The notes beneath the pieces were generated by a model. It saw only the letters and a program-made list of their open reading frames with translations. It had not been told where the DNA came from and did not search any database. Positions 45,654 through 54,651 of a DNA stretch of 64,000 nt are shown one piece after another; the stretch's first letter is position 1, and the number at the start of each line of letters is the position of its first letter. The position numbers and the translations under genes are program-made. The stretch spans positions 28,398 through 92,397 of the forward strand of contig CALFLL010000015.1 in NCBI GenBank assembly GCA_937880845.1, given 5' to 3'. This stretch comes from an uncultured Drancourtella sp. (GTDB lineage: Bacteria; Bacillota; Clostridia; Lachnospirales; Lachnospiraceae).

Positions 45654-46251
45654 TTGCACTGCCTCCTAACACATTCTGATAATATCCTAAAGCAGCATTC
45701 ACTGCTCCTGTAACAGCTCTTGTTGTAATGGTAGCTCCACTTAAAGCATCTACCTTTTCGCCTTCCCCGCCATCTTTTGACACATAAAATTTCTCTGTCT
45801 TTTTATCCGCAAACTGATTCAAGAAAGAATCTTCTGTTGCATTCATACCAAGACCTGCTGTTTCGCTGATCTCAAGAATGGCGATTCCGCTTACCGTACC
45901 GTCTTCCCGGATTCCCACAGAAACTTTGATGTTTCCGCCATAACCGTTTTTATCGGTTGCCGTCACAACGTATCCGATGTCTTCTCCGCCTTTTACGGCT
46001 TTTGCGGCTTCGTTGATAAAAGCTCCGTCCACACCGGCTTCTTTCACTGCAGCTGCGGCTTCCTTCTCTTCTATTTTCAGAGTATCAAAAGAATCCGCAT
46101 CCTCAAATACCTGTTTATATGCTTCCTGTTTTGCCTGTTCATTTGCTTTTGCAATCGGTGCTTTTGTAATCTCGTAAACACCACCAAGAGCAATTCCGGA
46201 AACAAGTGTGATGATTGTTAAAATAATTGTATTTTTGATAATCTTATTCAT
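45646..46251 (-). CDS. rnfG: Rnf complex subunit RnfG (FMN-binding)
   Basis: A 201-residue subunit with an N-terminal helix (about 7-28) and an FMN-binding domain outside the membrane. The covalent flavin site SGATITT (about 172-178) is intact, with a phosphoester-linked FMN expected on Thr. It overlaps rnfD and rnfE by a few bases, indicating coupled translation. Confidence 0.94.
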   Translation of the reverse strand: MNKIIKNTIILTIITLVSGIALGGVYEITKAPIAKANEQAKQEAYKQVFEDADSFDTLKIEEKEAAAAVKEAGVDGAFINEAAKAVKGGEDIGYVVTATDKNGYGGNIKVSVGIREDGTVSGIAILEISETAGLGMNATEDSFLNQFADKKTEKFYVSKDGGEGEKVDALSGATITTRAVTGAVNAALGYYQNVLGGSANE

Positions 46252-47189
46252 TATTTTTCTCCTCCTTTACCAAATGGTTTCGGAAGAGTAACCTTTTCGA
46301 TCAACGGAACCAAAAGGTTACTGATGATGATCGCATAAGATACTCCTTCTGCAGAGCCTCCGAAGATACGGAATAATCCTGTCAGCACTCCAAGAACAAT
46401 ACCATATACAATCTGTCCGCGTTTTGTAATCGGGCTTGTTACATAATCAGTCGCCATAAACCATGCTCCAAGCATGATACCACCGCCGCACAAATGTGCT
46501 GTGATGAACGGCCAGTCAAGTCCATGACCACCAAAAATCGTGATAAATATCACAAATGTCAGAAGATACGTTCCTGGAATACGAAGATCGATGATCCCTT
46601 TCAGAAGAAGGATAATGGCTCCGATCATAATAGCAAGTACGGACGTTTCTCCGATGGTACCCGGAATCTGTCCAAGAAACATTTTCATCGTATCTACATT
46701 TTCAATGGAACCGTCTGCACGCATGATGGCAAGCGGTGTGGCACCTGTTACTCCATCGTATGTAAAAGATGTCATTCTTCCTGTAAAAGAAATCATCAGG
46801 AAACATCTTGCTGCCAGAGCCGGATTCATAAAATTCTGTCCCAGTCCTCCGAAAAGCTGTTTTACTACAAGGATTGCAAAGACTCCTCCGAGAACTCCCA
46901 TCCACCAAGGAACGGAAGCTGGAAGGTTCAAAGCAAGCAACAGCCCTGTGACTGCTGCACTCAAATCCCCAATGGTCACTTTTTTGTGCATCAATTTTTC
47001 ATAAATATATTCTGTCAACACCGCAGATGCCACTGTTACAACAACCAGAATCCACGCATTCTGATCTCTGAAGTTCCAGATACCGAATGCCGTAGCAGGT
47101 AAAAGTGCTATGATGACCCACATCATGATACTGTTTGTGGAATCTTTGGCACGAATGTGCGGTGATGCTGAAATATTAAATTCGTTCAC
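46251..47189 (-). CDS. rnfD: Rnf complex subunit RnfD
   Basis: A 312-residue, polytopic subunit. It starts with the typical NISASPHIRAKDS and has the flavin-binding DGVTGATPL (covalent FMN expected on Thr). I chose GTG 47189 rather than GTG 47198, because AGAGGTGG lies just upstream of it and because RnfD proteins normally begin a few residues before SPHIR. It overlaps rnfG by 3 nt. Confidence 0.93.
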   Translation of the reverse strand: MNEFNISASPHIRAKDSTNSIMMWVIIALLPATAFGIWNFRDQNAWILVVVTVASAVLTEYIYEKLMHKKVTIGDLSAAVTGLLLALNLPASVPWWMGVLGGVFAILVVKQLFGGLGQNFMNPALAARCFLMISFTGRMTSFTYDGVTGATPLAIMRADGSIENVDTMKMFLGQIPGTIGETSVLAIMIGAIILLLKGIIDLRIPGTYLLTFVIFITIFGGHGLDWPFITAHLCGGGIMLGAWFMATDYVTSPITKRGQIVYGIVLGVLTGLFRIFGGSAEGVSYAIIISNLLVPLIEKVTLPKPFGKGGEK

Positions 47190-47208
47190 GTTATCCACCT
47201 CTTACTTT

Positions 47209-48528
47209 CTACTTCTTTTTCCTATTGGCAAGCACTGTCTTTCTCATGGAACCGATTGCCTGTTTTAACTGACGTCTTGCCGGACATACATAACTGCAGG
47301 AACCACATTCCACACATTCTACACCGTATTCCTTTTCAAATGCCTTTTCATCATGACGTTCTGCATAATCTGCAAGTCTTGACGGAATCAAACGGCTTGG
47401 ACATGCATCAATACAGCGTCCGCAGTTGATACAGGCTCCCGGTTCATACATTGTGACCTCATCTTTTGTAAGACAAAGAACAGAAGAAGAAGTCTTTGTC
47501 ACAGGCACATCCAGTGTAAACATGGCAAATCCCATCATCGGCCCGCCGGAAATAATCTTTTGCGGTTCCGTTTTAAATCCTCCTGCTGCATCGACCAGCT
47601 CTTGCTGACAGATTCCAAACGGCACTTTAAAGTTACCAGGTTCGGCAACAGCATCTCCGGTAACGGTCACGACACGTTCAATAGAAGGTCTTCCTTTTAC
47701 AACTGCCTGATAAATGTTAATGATCGTTTCCACATTATCTACCACACAGCCGGCATCTGCAGGAAGCATAGAAGAATTGATGGCTCTTTTTGTTACCGCA
47801 TAAATCAGCTGGCGTTCACCACCCTGCGGATACTTTGTCATCAGACGTGCCACTTCCATACGCGGTTCACCACTTGTCAGTTCTTCTAACTTTGCAATGC
47901 AGTCCGGTTTATTGTCTTCTACTGCAAATACTCCCTTTGCATTGTCAAACAACTTCAAAATTACACGCATTCCTTCTACAAGCTGTTCCGGATTCTCAAG
48001 CATCCTTCTGTAATCTGCAGTAATATATGGTTCACATTCTGCACAGTTTGCAATGACATAGTCAATCTTGTCCGGTTCTTTCGGAGAAAGTTTTACTCTT
48101 GTTGGAAAACCCGCTCCTCCCATACCAACAACTCCTGCATCTGCGATCAAATTTAAAATTTCTTCTTTTGAAAGTTCCTCAAGAGGTTTTGTATTCAGTT
48201 TTTCTGCTTCTTTGTATTCTCCGTCATTTTCAATGACAATCGCATTCACCTTTCCTCCTGTCGGTGTAAAGTGCGGTGCAATCGCTTTTACTGTTCCGGA
48301 AACAGATGCATAAACCGGAGCTGATACAAATCCACCCGCTTCTGCAATTTTCTGTCCTCTTAACACCTGATCTCCCACCTTTACGATCGGAGATGCCGGT
48401 GCCCCAATGTGCTGTGAAAGAGGATATACCAAATCCCCTTTTGGCAGGACTTCGACAATCGCTTTGTCCTTTGCCAGACTTTTCCTGTCATTTGGATGGA
48501 TTCCACCCTTGAAAGTTAAAAGTCCCAT
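47209..48528 (-). CDS. rnfC: Rnf complex subunit RnfC
   Basis: A 439-residue NADH-binding peripheral subunit. It has the FMN/NADH region with GMGGAGFPTRVK and the motif NCAECEPYI, plus two [4Fe-4S] motifs (CINCGRCIDACP and CVECGSCSYVCP). ATG 48528 follows GGAGGAAG; the 15 upstream codons are part of the ribosome-site region. First gene of the rnf operon, downstream of the rpsA terminator. Confidence 0.94.
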   Translation of the reverse strand: MGLLTFKGGIHPNDRKSLAKDKAIVEVLPKGDLVYPLSQHIGAPASPIVKVGDQVLRGQKIAEAGGFVSAPVYASVSGTVKAIAPHFTPTGGKVNAIVIENDGEYKEAEKLNTKPLEELSKEEILNLIADAGVVGMGGAGFPTRVKLSPKEPDKIDYVIANCAECEPYITADYRRMLENPEQLVEGMRVILKLFDNAKGVFAVEDNKPDCIAKLEELTSGEPRMEVARLMTKYPQGGERQLIYAVTKRAINSSMLPADAGCVVDNVETIINIYQAVVKGRPSIERVVTVTGDAVAEPGNFKVPFGICQQELVDAAGGFKTEPQKIISGGPMMGFAMFTLDVPVTKTSSSVLCLTKDEVTMYEPGACINCGRCIDACPSRLIPSRLADYAERHDEKAFEKEYGVECVECGSCSYVCPARRQLKQAIGSMRKTVLANRKKK

Positions 48529-48574
48529 CTTTTTTCTTCCTCCTCGTTCATTTTTTAACAGCTTCCTGAGCATG

Positions 48575-48606
48575 AAAAAATAGAGACTGCTCAGTCTCTA
48601 TTTTTT
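48575..48606 (-). terminator. Terminator of rpsA
   Basis: AAAAAATAGAGACT / AGTCTCTATTTTTT stem with a four-base loop between rpsA and rnfC. Confidence 0.85.
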
Positions 48607-48643
48607 ATGTGTTTACTATAAATCTAATACTAACCGGGCCGAA

Positions 48644-49741
48644 TTATTCTTCTTCAGAAGTTTCTGCCGGTTCCTGAACGGTTTCTTCTGCCGGTTCCAA
48701 TGCTTTCATACTTAAGCTGATTTTCTTTTCTTCTTCATTTAAATCAACGATCTTAGCCGTAATTTCCTGTCCGACTTTCAAAACATCTGACGGTTTTTCA
48801 ACATGTGCTCTGGAAATCTGAGATACATGAAGAAGAGCATCTACTCCCGGTACCAATTCCACAAATGCGCCAAAATCTGTCATTCTTGCAACTTTACCTG
48901 TCACTACTTTGCCGACAGCATAATCTTCTGCCGCATGTGCCCATGGATTTGTTTCAGCGAATTTTAAAGATAACGCAATCTTTGTATCGTTGATGTCTTT
49001 GATAAGAACTTTAATCTGTTCTCCTACCTGGAACATTTTCTTCGGATTTTCAACACGTCCCCAAGACATTTCGGAAATGTGAAGAAGTCCGTCTACTCCG
49101 CCAAGATCAATGAATGCACCAAAATCCGTTACATTCTTTACTGTTCCTTCTACTGTATCTCCAACATGGAGTTTTTCAAATAATTCTTTCTGTCTTTCTG
49201 CTTTTTCAGCTACAAGAAGCTGTCTTCTGTCACCGATGATACGGTTTCTTCTCGGATTGAATTCGCTGATCACAAATTCGATTTCCTGTCCCTGATATTT
49301 GCTCAGGTCCTTTTCATATGTGTCAGATACAAGGCTTGCCGGGATAAATACTCTTGCTTCATCTACAACAACACTTAAACCACCGCCGAGAATCTGTGCA
49401 ACCGGGGCTTTCAGTACTTCTTTATTTTCGAAAGCTTCTCTTAATCTTTCATTCCCTTTTTCTGCCGCAAGTCTCTTATATGTCAGTAAAACCTGCCCTT
49501 CTCCATCGTTCACTTTTAAAACCTTCGCTGTCATGGAATCTCCAACAGATACAAGTGTAGTTAAGTCAACATTCGGTTCATTTGTGTATTCGCTTCTGGA
49601 AATCACTCCGTCAGCCTTATATCCGATGTTCAGAATGATTTCATCCGGTTTTACATCGATTACAGTACCATCTACAACCTCTCCATTGTGTATTGTTTTA
49701 AAAGATTCTTCTAACATTTGTTCAAAAGTTAAATCTGACAT
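48644..49741 (-). CDS. rpsA: 30S ribosomal protein S1-like protein (four S1 domains)
   Basis: 365 residues with four S1 RNA-binding repeats (about 17-87, 100-170, 188-255, 273-345), of which the last two are the most canonical (VTDFGAFIDLGGVDGLLHIS and MTDFGAFVELVPGVDALLHV). It is shorter than E. coli S1 (six repeats), as usual in Firmicutes. ATG 49741 follows GAGGAGG and overlaps the ispH end by 20 nt in a different frame. In many Clostridia the two are fused. Confidence 0.9.
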   Translation of the reverse strand: MSDLTFEQMLEESFKTIHNGEVVDGTVIDVKPDEIILNIGYKADGVISRSEYTNEPNVDLTTLVSVGDSMTAKVLKVNDGEGQVLLTYKRLAAEKGNERLREAFENKEVLKAPVAQILGGGLSVVVDEARVFIPASLVSDTYEKDLSKYQGQEIEFVISEFNPRRNRIIGDRRQLLVAEKAERQKELFEKLHVGDTVEGTVKNVTDFGAFIDLGGVDGLLHISEMSWGRVENPKKMFQVGEQIKVLIKDINDTKIALSLKFAETNPWAHAAEDYAVGKVVTGKVARMTDFGAFVELVPGVDALLHVSQISRAHVEKPSDVLKVGQEITAKIVDLNEEEKKISLSMKALEPAEETVQEPAETSEEE

Positions 49742-50630
49742 TATTTTGAACCTCCTCAATTATATTATTGGGCGTGGATGCCCCTGCTGTAATACCTACT
49801 GCTTCCACGGACTTTAACTTTAATTGATTCATATCCAAATCGTCAAGAGTCTGTATGTAGTACGTATTTTTACATGCTTTTTTACATATTTCAAATAACT
49901 TTTGAGTATTGGAACTATGTTTGTCTCCAATGACAATCATTGCATCCGCCTCTTCTGCAATGCCGGCCGCCTCTTTTTGTCGCTCCTTGGTAGCATTACA
50001 GATTGTATTTAAAACACTTATATCATACCTCGTTTTTAAAAGAATTTCAACTAAATATTTGAATTTATTGTAATTAAATGTCGTCTGGGAAACAATACAG
50101 ATTTTTTGTTCTGTTTGAGCATTTAATCCATCATCACCAAGAGAAAATGCCCTTGCTTCTTCCTCACTTTCAATGACGCTTACGCGATTGCCTGCCCATC
50201 CTTTAATCCCCTGAACCTCCGGATGTTCTTTGTTGCCGATGATAATGATATACTTACCCGCTTCACTTTCTTTTTTTACGATATTATGGATTTTTTTCAC
50301 AAAAGGACATGTCGTATCAATATATTCCAGATTTTTTCTTTTTAGGATGTCATAGATTTTTTCTGCAACTCCATGAGATCTGATAATAACCGTCCCATTT
50401 TCTAGTGCTTCCAGATCTTCTTCTGTGTGTAGCACTTTGACTCCCTTTTTCTCCAGATCTTTCACCACCTCTTCATTGTGGATGATCGGCCCGAATGTAT
50501 AAATTTCCGGAATATCGGTTTCTCCCTGTTTCATTCTTTCACAGCGTTTTTGAGCCTGTTTATATACTGTATCTACAGCCCTCTTTACTCCAAAACAGAA
50601 CCCTGCCGTTTTAGCAAGCCTTACTTCCAT
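49722..50630 (-). CDS. ispH: 4-hydroxy-3-methylbut-2-enyl diphosphate reductase IspH
   Basis: A 302-residue [4Fe-4S] enzyme for the last step of the MEP isoprenoid pathway. The three cluster cysteines lie in GFCFGVKRAV (C12), DTTCPFVKK and NTICNATKERQ. The HGV motif (RSHGVAE) and AGASTP signature are present. It overlaps vanZ-like and rpsA genes by 10 and 20 nt. Confidence 0.96.
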   Translation of the reverse strand: MEVRLAKTAGFCFGVKRAVDTVYKQAQKRCERMKQGETDIPEIYTFGPIIHNEEVVKDLEKKGVKVLHTEEDLEALENGTVIIRSHGVAEKIYDILKRKNLEYIDTTCPFVKKIHNIVKKESEAGKYIIIIGNKEHPEVQGIKGWAGNRVSVIESEEEARAFSLGDDGLNAQTEQKICIVSQTTFNYNKFKYLVEILLKTRYDISVLNTICNATKERQKEAAGIAEEADAMIVIGDKHSSNTQKLFEICKKACKNTYYIQTLDDLDMNQLKLKSVEAVGITAGASTPNNIIEEVQNNVRFNF

Positions 50631-51112
50631 CTTTTTCCCTCCTTCTTCTTATATTTCGTAATCTTATAGAATAATATTCCCAACAAAACTCCTGCCAGTA
50701 CTCCCCCGGAATCAATCATCACATCCGTTGCCATGCCGGCTCTTCCCGGAACAAAAATCTGATGGATTTCATCTGTTGCCGCATATGCCGTACCAAGTAT
50801 CCACGCATCAAAAACGGTTCGTTTTCTTTCCCTGTCTGTCCGGTATTTTAACGTCTGAAAAAGCAAAAATCCAAGTATGGCGTATTCCGTGGCATGGGCT
50901 GTTTTTCGCACAGGATGCTCAATTCTTTCGGCAAACGCTTTTTGTTCTTCTTTATCCCATGTTTCAAACTTCGGAATAAAAATCCTCCCGACCAGTTCTC
51001 CGACAAACAGACTGTCTTGGGATGACTCATCTGATGGTTTAGATGAAAAAGAAAAAATCACCACCATCCAGATTGCAACAAGCACAAGCCATCTGTTTCG
51101 CACTTTGTTCAT
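50621..51112 (-). CDS. VanZ-like family membrane protein
   Basis: 163 residues with four membrane helices and the VanZ-like core (RKTAHATEYAILGFLLFQTL, ATDEIHQIFVPGRAGMATDVMIDSGGVLAG). VanZ confers low-level teicoplanin resistance in enterococci, but most chromosomal homologues have no known resistance role. It is upstream of ispH and overlaps it by 10 nt. Confidence 0.87.
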   Translation of the reverse strand: MNKVRNRWLVLVAIWMVVIFSFSSKPSDESSQDSLFVGELVGRIFIPKFETWDKEEQKAFAERIEHPVRKTAHATEYAILGFLLFQTLKYRTDRERKRTVFDAWILGTAYAATDEIHQIFVPGRAGMATDVMIDSGGVLAGVLLGILFYKITKYKKKEGKRWK

Positions 51113-51294
51113 CTGTTTTCCCTTCCTTAATGATTCTGAATGTATTATAACGACACCGACTATAAAAAGTCAATATGCAGGTATTTCTCCCTCTTGGCTT
51201 GTTTTCTGTTTTTCCGGATGATATACTGTCATTTGTAAATATTCATGGATTTACACAATTTTTCTATTATTATAAAGATAAAGGAGTTGTCTGA

Positions 51295-52275
51295 ATGCAC
51301 CACAAACGTTATTTTATCAGATTGTGCGTCATACTCTTATTTCTTTTGTCCGGTATTCTTTTATTAGGCTGTTCCTCTAAGGCACAGTCTTCTTCACAAA
51401 AGCAGTCTGCAAAAAAAGAAAGCGTAAAAGTAAAATCATCCGGCACAAAAGGAAAAAGGAATCATACGTCCAAGGTTCTTTCCCCGGAAGCACCCGGCAT
51501 CGTTGTTCTTGGCAGTTCGCCCCTGACGATTGATATTTCCAATAAAGATCAAGGATATGTGACGGCACTCTATACCGGTACCGCTGCAAAGGCGAATATC
51601 CAGATTACAGGGCCTGACAACATCACTTATAAATATTTTATTTATACGCCAAACGAATCGGTCACGCTCCCTCTTACTGGCGGAAATGGCTCCTATACCA
51701 TCGCTGCCTATGAAAATATCGTAGATAACAAGTATGCCTCTTTATATAAGGAAACCATCGATGTTTCCCTTGAAAGTGAATTTCTCCCATACCTGTATCC
51801 AAATCAGTATGTAGATTTTAATGCTGAAACAAAAGCAGTAGCCACTGCATCTGAAATCGTCAAAGATATGCCGACCGATTTGGAAGCGGTTTCTGCCATT
51901 TATCATTATATTATCAAAAATATTGTATATGATGACGAAAAAGCAAAAAATGTAAAGTCCGGCTATCTTCCAAATGTAGATGAAACACTGGAATCAAAAA
52001 AAGGGATTTGTTTTGACTATGCAGCACTGACTGCTGCCATGCTTCGTTCTCAGAATATCCCTACCCGCCTGGAAATCGGATACTCCGGAAAAATCTACCA
52101 CTCATGGATCAGTGTCTATATTAAGGACATCGGATGGATAGACCGTCTAATCGAATTTACCGGAGATGGCTGGACCAGGATGGATCCAACTTTTGCGTCC
52201 AGTAACAATAACAATAAAAAGATTCTTAAATATATTGGCGATGGTTCTAACTATACATTGCAGTATCTTCATTAA
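51295..52275 (+). CDS. Transglutaminase-like domain lipoprotein, first gene of the pilus-like operon
   Basis: 326 residues. A lipoprotein signal peptide ends with LLLGC (lipobox), followed by a Ser/Lys linker and a beta-sandwich region (about 65-160). The C-terminal half is a transglutaminase-like cysteine-protease fold: Cys in KKGICFDYAAL, His in YHSWISVY, Asp in RMDPTF. It could crosslink or cleave surface proteins; many such domains are of unknown activity. It lies 18 nt before the GspF/PilC-like gene and probably acts with the pilus-like system. Confidence 0.83.
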   Translation: MHHKRYFIRLCVILLFLLSGILLLGCSSKAQSSSQKQSAKKESVKVKSSGTKGKRNHTSKVLSPEAPGIVVLGSSPLTIDISNKDQGYVTALYTGTAAKANIQITGPDNITYKYFIYTPNESVTLPLTGGNGSYTIAAYENIVDNKYASLYKETIDVSLESEFLPYLYPNQYVDFNAETKAVATASEIVKDMPTDLEAVSAIYHYIIKNIVYDDEKAKNVKSGYLPNVDETLESKKGICFDYAALTAAMLRSQNIPTRLEIGYSGKIYHSWISVYIKDIGWIDRLIEFTGDGWTRMDPTFASSNNNNKKILKYIGDGSNYTLQYLH

Positions 52276-52293
52276 AAGAAAGAGAGGCGTCCT

Positions 52294-53331
52294 ATGAAAC
52301 ATTTAACAAATACAGAATTAACTACTTTTTGCAGTCAGTTTGCCATGATCCTTCGTTCCGGTATTTCATCACTGGAGGGCCTGTCCATCATGGCAGATGA
52401 CACTCCTGAAGGAGAAGGAAAGAAACTGTTAACAGATATGCTTCACGAGATGGAACAGACAGGAAGTCTTCATCAAACACTCGTATCTTCCGGCGTATTT
52501 CCGGATTATCTTTGTCATATGGTCGAGATTGGCGAACAATCCGGCCGTCTTGATGATGTGATGGAGTCTCTTGGGCAACATTATAAAAGAGAAGAAGAGA
52601 TTTCCCAAAGCATCAAAAGCGCTGTTGCTTACCCTCTTGTAATGCTTGGGATGATGCTCGTTGTCGTCTTTATTCTGATCATCAAAGTCCTTCCTGTGTT
52701 CAACAAAGTTTTTGAACAGCTTGGAACCGGCCTTACCGGTGTTTCAGGTGCCATTTTAAATCTTGGGAATTCCCTTGGACATTATTCCATTGTTTTTCTT
52801 CTTCTTGCGGTTGTGATTTCTGCTCTTGTGATTTATTTTGTTTTTTCTTCACAGGGTCGAAAGCACCTCACAAAATTTTCTCGAAACTTTTTCCTTACCA
52901 GAAAGTTGAATGAAAAGATTGCCTGTTCCCGTTTTGCAAGTGGTATGTACCTTTCCTTATGTAGCGGGCTTGATACCGATCAGAGTCTAGAGATGGTTGC
53001 CCGCCTTGTGGAGCATCCTGTTCTTCAGGAAAAAATTAAAAATATGCAAGAGCTGATGATACAGGGAATGAGTTTTGCAGATGCCCTGACCAAGACAAAT
53101 CTGTTTTCCGGCATCTACTCCCGTATGATCTCCATCGGATTTAAAGCCGGAGCTATGGATGAAGTGATGAAGCAGATTTCTGAGCAATATGATGCTGAAA
53201 TCACCACCCAGATTTCCACACTGATTTCCCGACTGGAGCCTACCCTTGTAGCTATTCTTTCCATTATCGTCGGAATGATCCTTCTTTCCGTCATGTTGCC
53301 TCTTATGGGAATCATGTCAAATATCGGATAG
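52294..53331 (+). CDS. Type II secretion/type IV pilus inner-membrane protein (GspF/PilC family)
   Basis: 345 residues with two GspF domains and about three membrane helices (near 115-137, 168-192 and 315-337). Family motifs are FCSQFAMILRSGISSLEGL, VEIGEQSGRLDDVM and the second-copy ISIGFKAGAMDEVM. GspF/PilC is the platform on which cytoplasmic ATPases act to assemble pilin. It is shorter than PilC (about 400). It is followed by four membrane-anchored small proteins and a PilT-like ATPase in one operon. Confidence 0.88.
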   Translation: MKHLTNTELTTFCSQFAMILRSGISSLEGLSIMADDTPEGEGKKLLTDMLHEMEQTGSLHQTLVSSGVFPDYLCHMVEIGEQSGRLDDVMESLGQHYKREEEISQSIKSAVAYPLVMLGMMLVVVFILIIKVLPVFNKVFEQLGTGLTGVSGAILNLGNSLGHYSIVFLLLAVVISALVIYFVFSSQGRKHLTKFSRNFFLTRKLNEKIACSRFASGMYLSLCSGLDTDQSLEMVARLVEHPVLQEKIKNMQELMIQGMSFADALTKTNLFSGIYSRMISIGFKAGAMDEVMKQISEQYDAEITTQISTLISRLEPTLVAILSIIVGMILLSVMLPLMGIMSNIG

Positions 53332-53351
53332 TGTAAGGGAGGTATGATATT

Positions 53352-53702
53352 ATGAATAGATTTCAAAAAAGAACCAACCGCTCGGGCAATGTGAAGCTTC
53401 TGATTTCCGTGTTGATCTTCTGTTTTGTTTTATTTCTCTTTTTCAGCGTCCTCTCTTCCGTTACAAAGACTGCTTCAAAAAAAGAGTTGGAAAGCCTGAA
53501 ACAGGCCGTCATTCAAAGTTCTGTTCAATGTTATGCTCTGGAAGGATTTTATCCGGAAAGCCTCGATTATCTGGAAGACCATTACGGGATTACCTACGAT
53601 AAAGACAAATACGTTGTTTCGTATGAGGTGACAGCTTCCAACCTGATGCCAAGCGTGATGGTGATTCCGTTAAAAGAGGAGGATGCTTATGAAACAAAAT
53701 AA
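53352..53702 (+). CDS. Small membrane-anchored protein, pilin-like context
   Basis: 116 residues: a basic N-terminus, one hydrophobic helix (about 17-37, LLISVLIFCFVLFLFFSVL) and an extracytoplasmic domain of about 80 residues with repeated YE/YD segments. The organisation is that of a pseudopilin, but the helix is preceded by SGNVK and lacks the usual Glu at mature position 5. GGGAGG precedes the ATG. Function inferred only from the operon. Confidence 0.68.
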   Translation: MNRFQKRTNRSGNVKLLISVLIFCFVLFLFFSVLSSVTKTASKKELESLKQAVIQSSVQCYALEGFYPESLDYLEDHYGITYDKDKYVVSYEVTASNLMPSVMVIPLKEEDAYETK

Positions 53703-54180
53703 ATATCATACCGGACATATCATTGATCTTTTCTTTACATTGGCCTTGTTTGTTCTGTTTGCTGCTTCTGCATTTATCGTTGTCATCATAGGAGCTGATG
53801 TATATAAAGAAACAACTGCAAATATGGAAGAAAACTATTCTACAAGAACTGCCATTTCCTATGTAACAGAAAAAGTCAGACAACATGATATGTCCGGGCA
53901 TACTACCCTCACATCTGACGGTGATGACACCATGCTTGTTTTTTCCGACATAACAGGCAACGAAAAATATCTGACTTATATTTATCCCTATGATGGTTAT
54001 CTTTGTGAACTTGTCATTGAAGAAGGGACTCCTTTTTCTAAATCTCAGGGAGAACGTATTCTTAAAGTAGACGGATTTTCCATTGCGGATGCCGGAAACG
54101 GATTTATCAAAATTACATCTAAAGACTCCGGAGGTTCTCCGGTTTCCTGTCTGCTTCATCTTCGAAGCGGGCAGTCATAA
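53689..54180 (+). CDS. DUF4860-like pseudopilin-type protein
   Basis: 163 residues. The N-terminus reads KYHTGHIIDLFFTLALF, a short basic leader, Gly, then a hydrophobic helix with Asp at mature position 5, where type IV pilins have Glu. The rest is a globular extracytoplasmic domain. I chose ATG 53689 because AGGAGG is 6 nt upstream; an ATG at 53683 is too close. It overlaps the preceding gene by 14 nt. It resembles the DUF4860 family as I recall it. Confidence 0.75.
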   Translation: MKQNKYHTGHIIDLFFTLALFVLFAASAFIVVIIGADVYKETTANMEENYSTRTAISYVTEKVRQHDMSGHTTLTSDGDDTMLVFSDITGNEKYLTYIYPYDGYLCELVIEEGTPFSKSQGERILKVDGFSIADAGNGFIKITSKDSGGSPVSCLLHLRSGQS

Positions 54181-54207
54181 TGACAATATTACGGAAAGGA
54201 GAGTTCC

Positions 54208-54651
54208 ATGAATAAACGTAACAGCAAGTCCAGCTTATTTCTAATTGAATTGATCATTACTATTTTATTTTTTTCTCTTGGAAGTGCTGTCTGTGTGGAA
54301 GCATTTGTTAAAGCTCACCTGATCAGTAAACATGCAAAAGATGTAAGCTTTGCTTCCTCCCAGGCCTCCAGCGCTGCGTCTGTAATGAAATATACCGATG
54401 GTTCCTTTTCTGATTTTCTGAACTATTATCCGGATGCTGCTCAGAAAGATACAGAATTTCTTGTTTACTATGACAAAAAACGGCAGCCATCCGCCAAAAA
54501 GAATTCTGAATATACCATGTATGTCAGTCCAACAATAAAAGATTCTATGAAATATATCGAAATACGGGTGGATGATTCTAAAAAAAAGGAACTTTATTCC
54601 TTAAATATCCATTTTCCGATTTCAGGAAAGGAGGCCGCTGATGAATCATAG
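54208..54651 (+). CDS. Pseudopilin-like protein with FLIEL helix
   Basis: 147 residues. The N-terminal SSLFLIELIITILFFSLGSA closely matches the pilin processing site (GFTLIELL), with Glu at position 5 but Ser instead of Gly at -1. A globular domain rich in Tyr and Lys follows. It is the most recognisable pilin of the operon. It overlaps the next gene by 11 nt, with AAGGAG upstream of its own ATG. Confidence 0.78.
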   Translation: MNKRNSKSSLFLIELIITILFFSLGSAVCVEAFVKAHLISKHAKDVSFASSQASSAASVMKYTDGSFSDFLNYYPDAAQKDTEFLVYYDKKRQPSAKKNSEYTMYVSPTIKDSMKYIEIRVDDSKKKELYSLNIHFPISGKEAADES

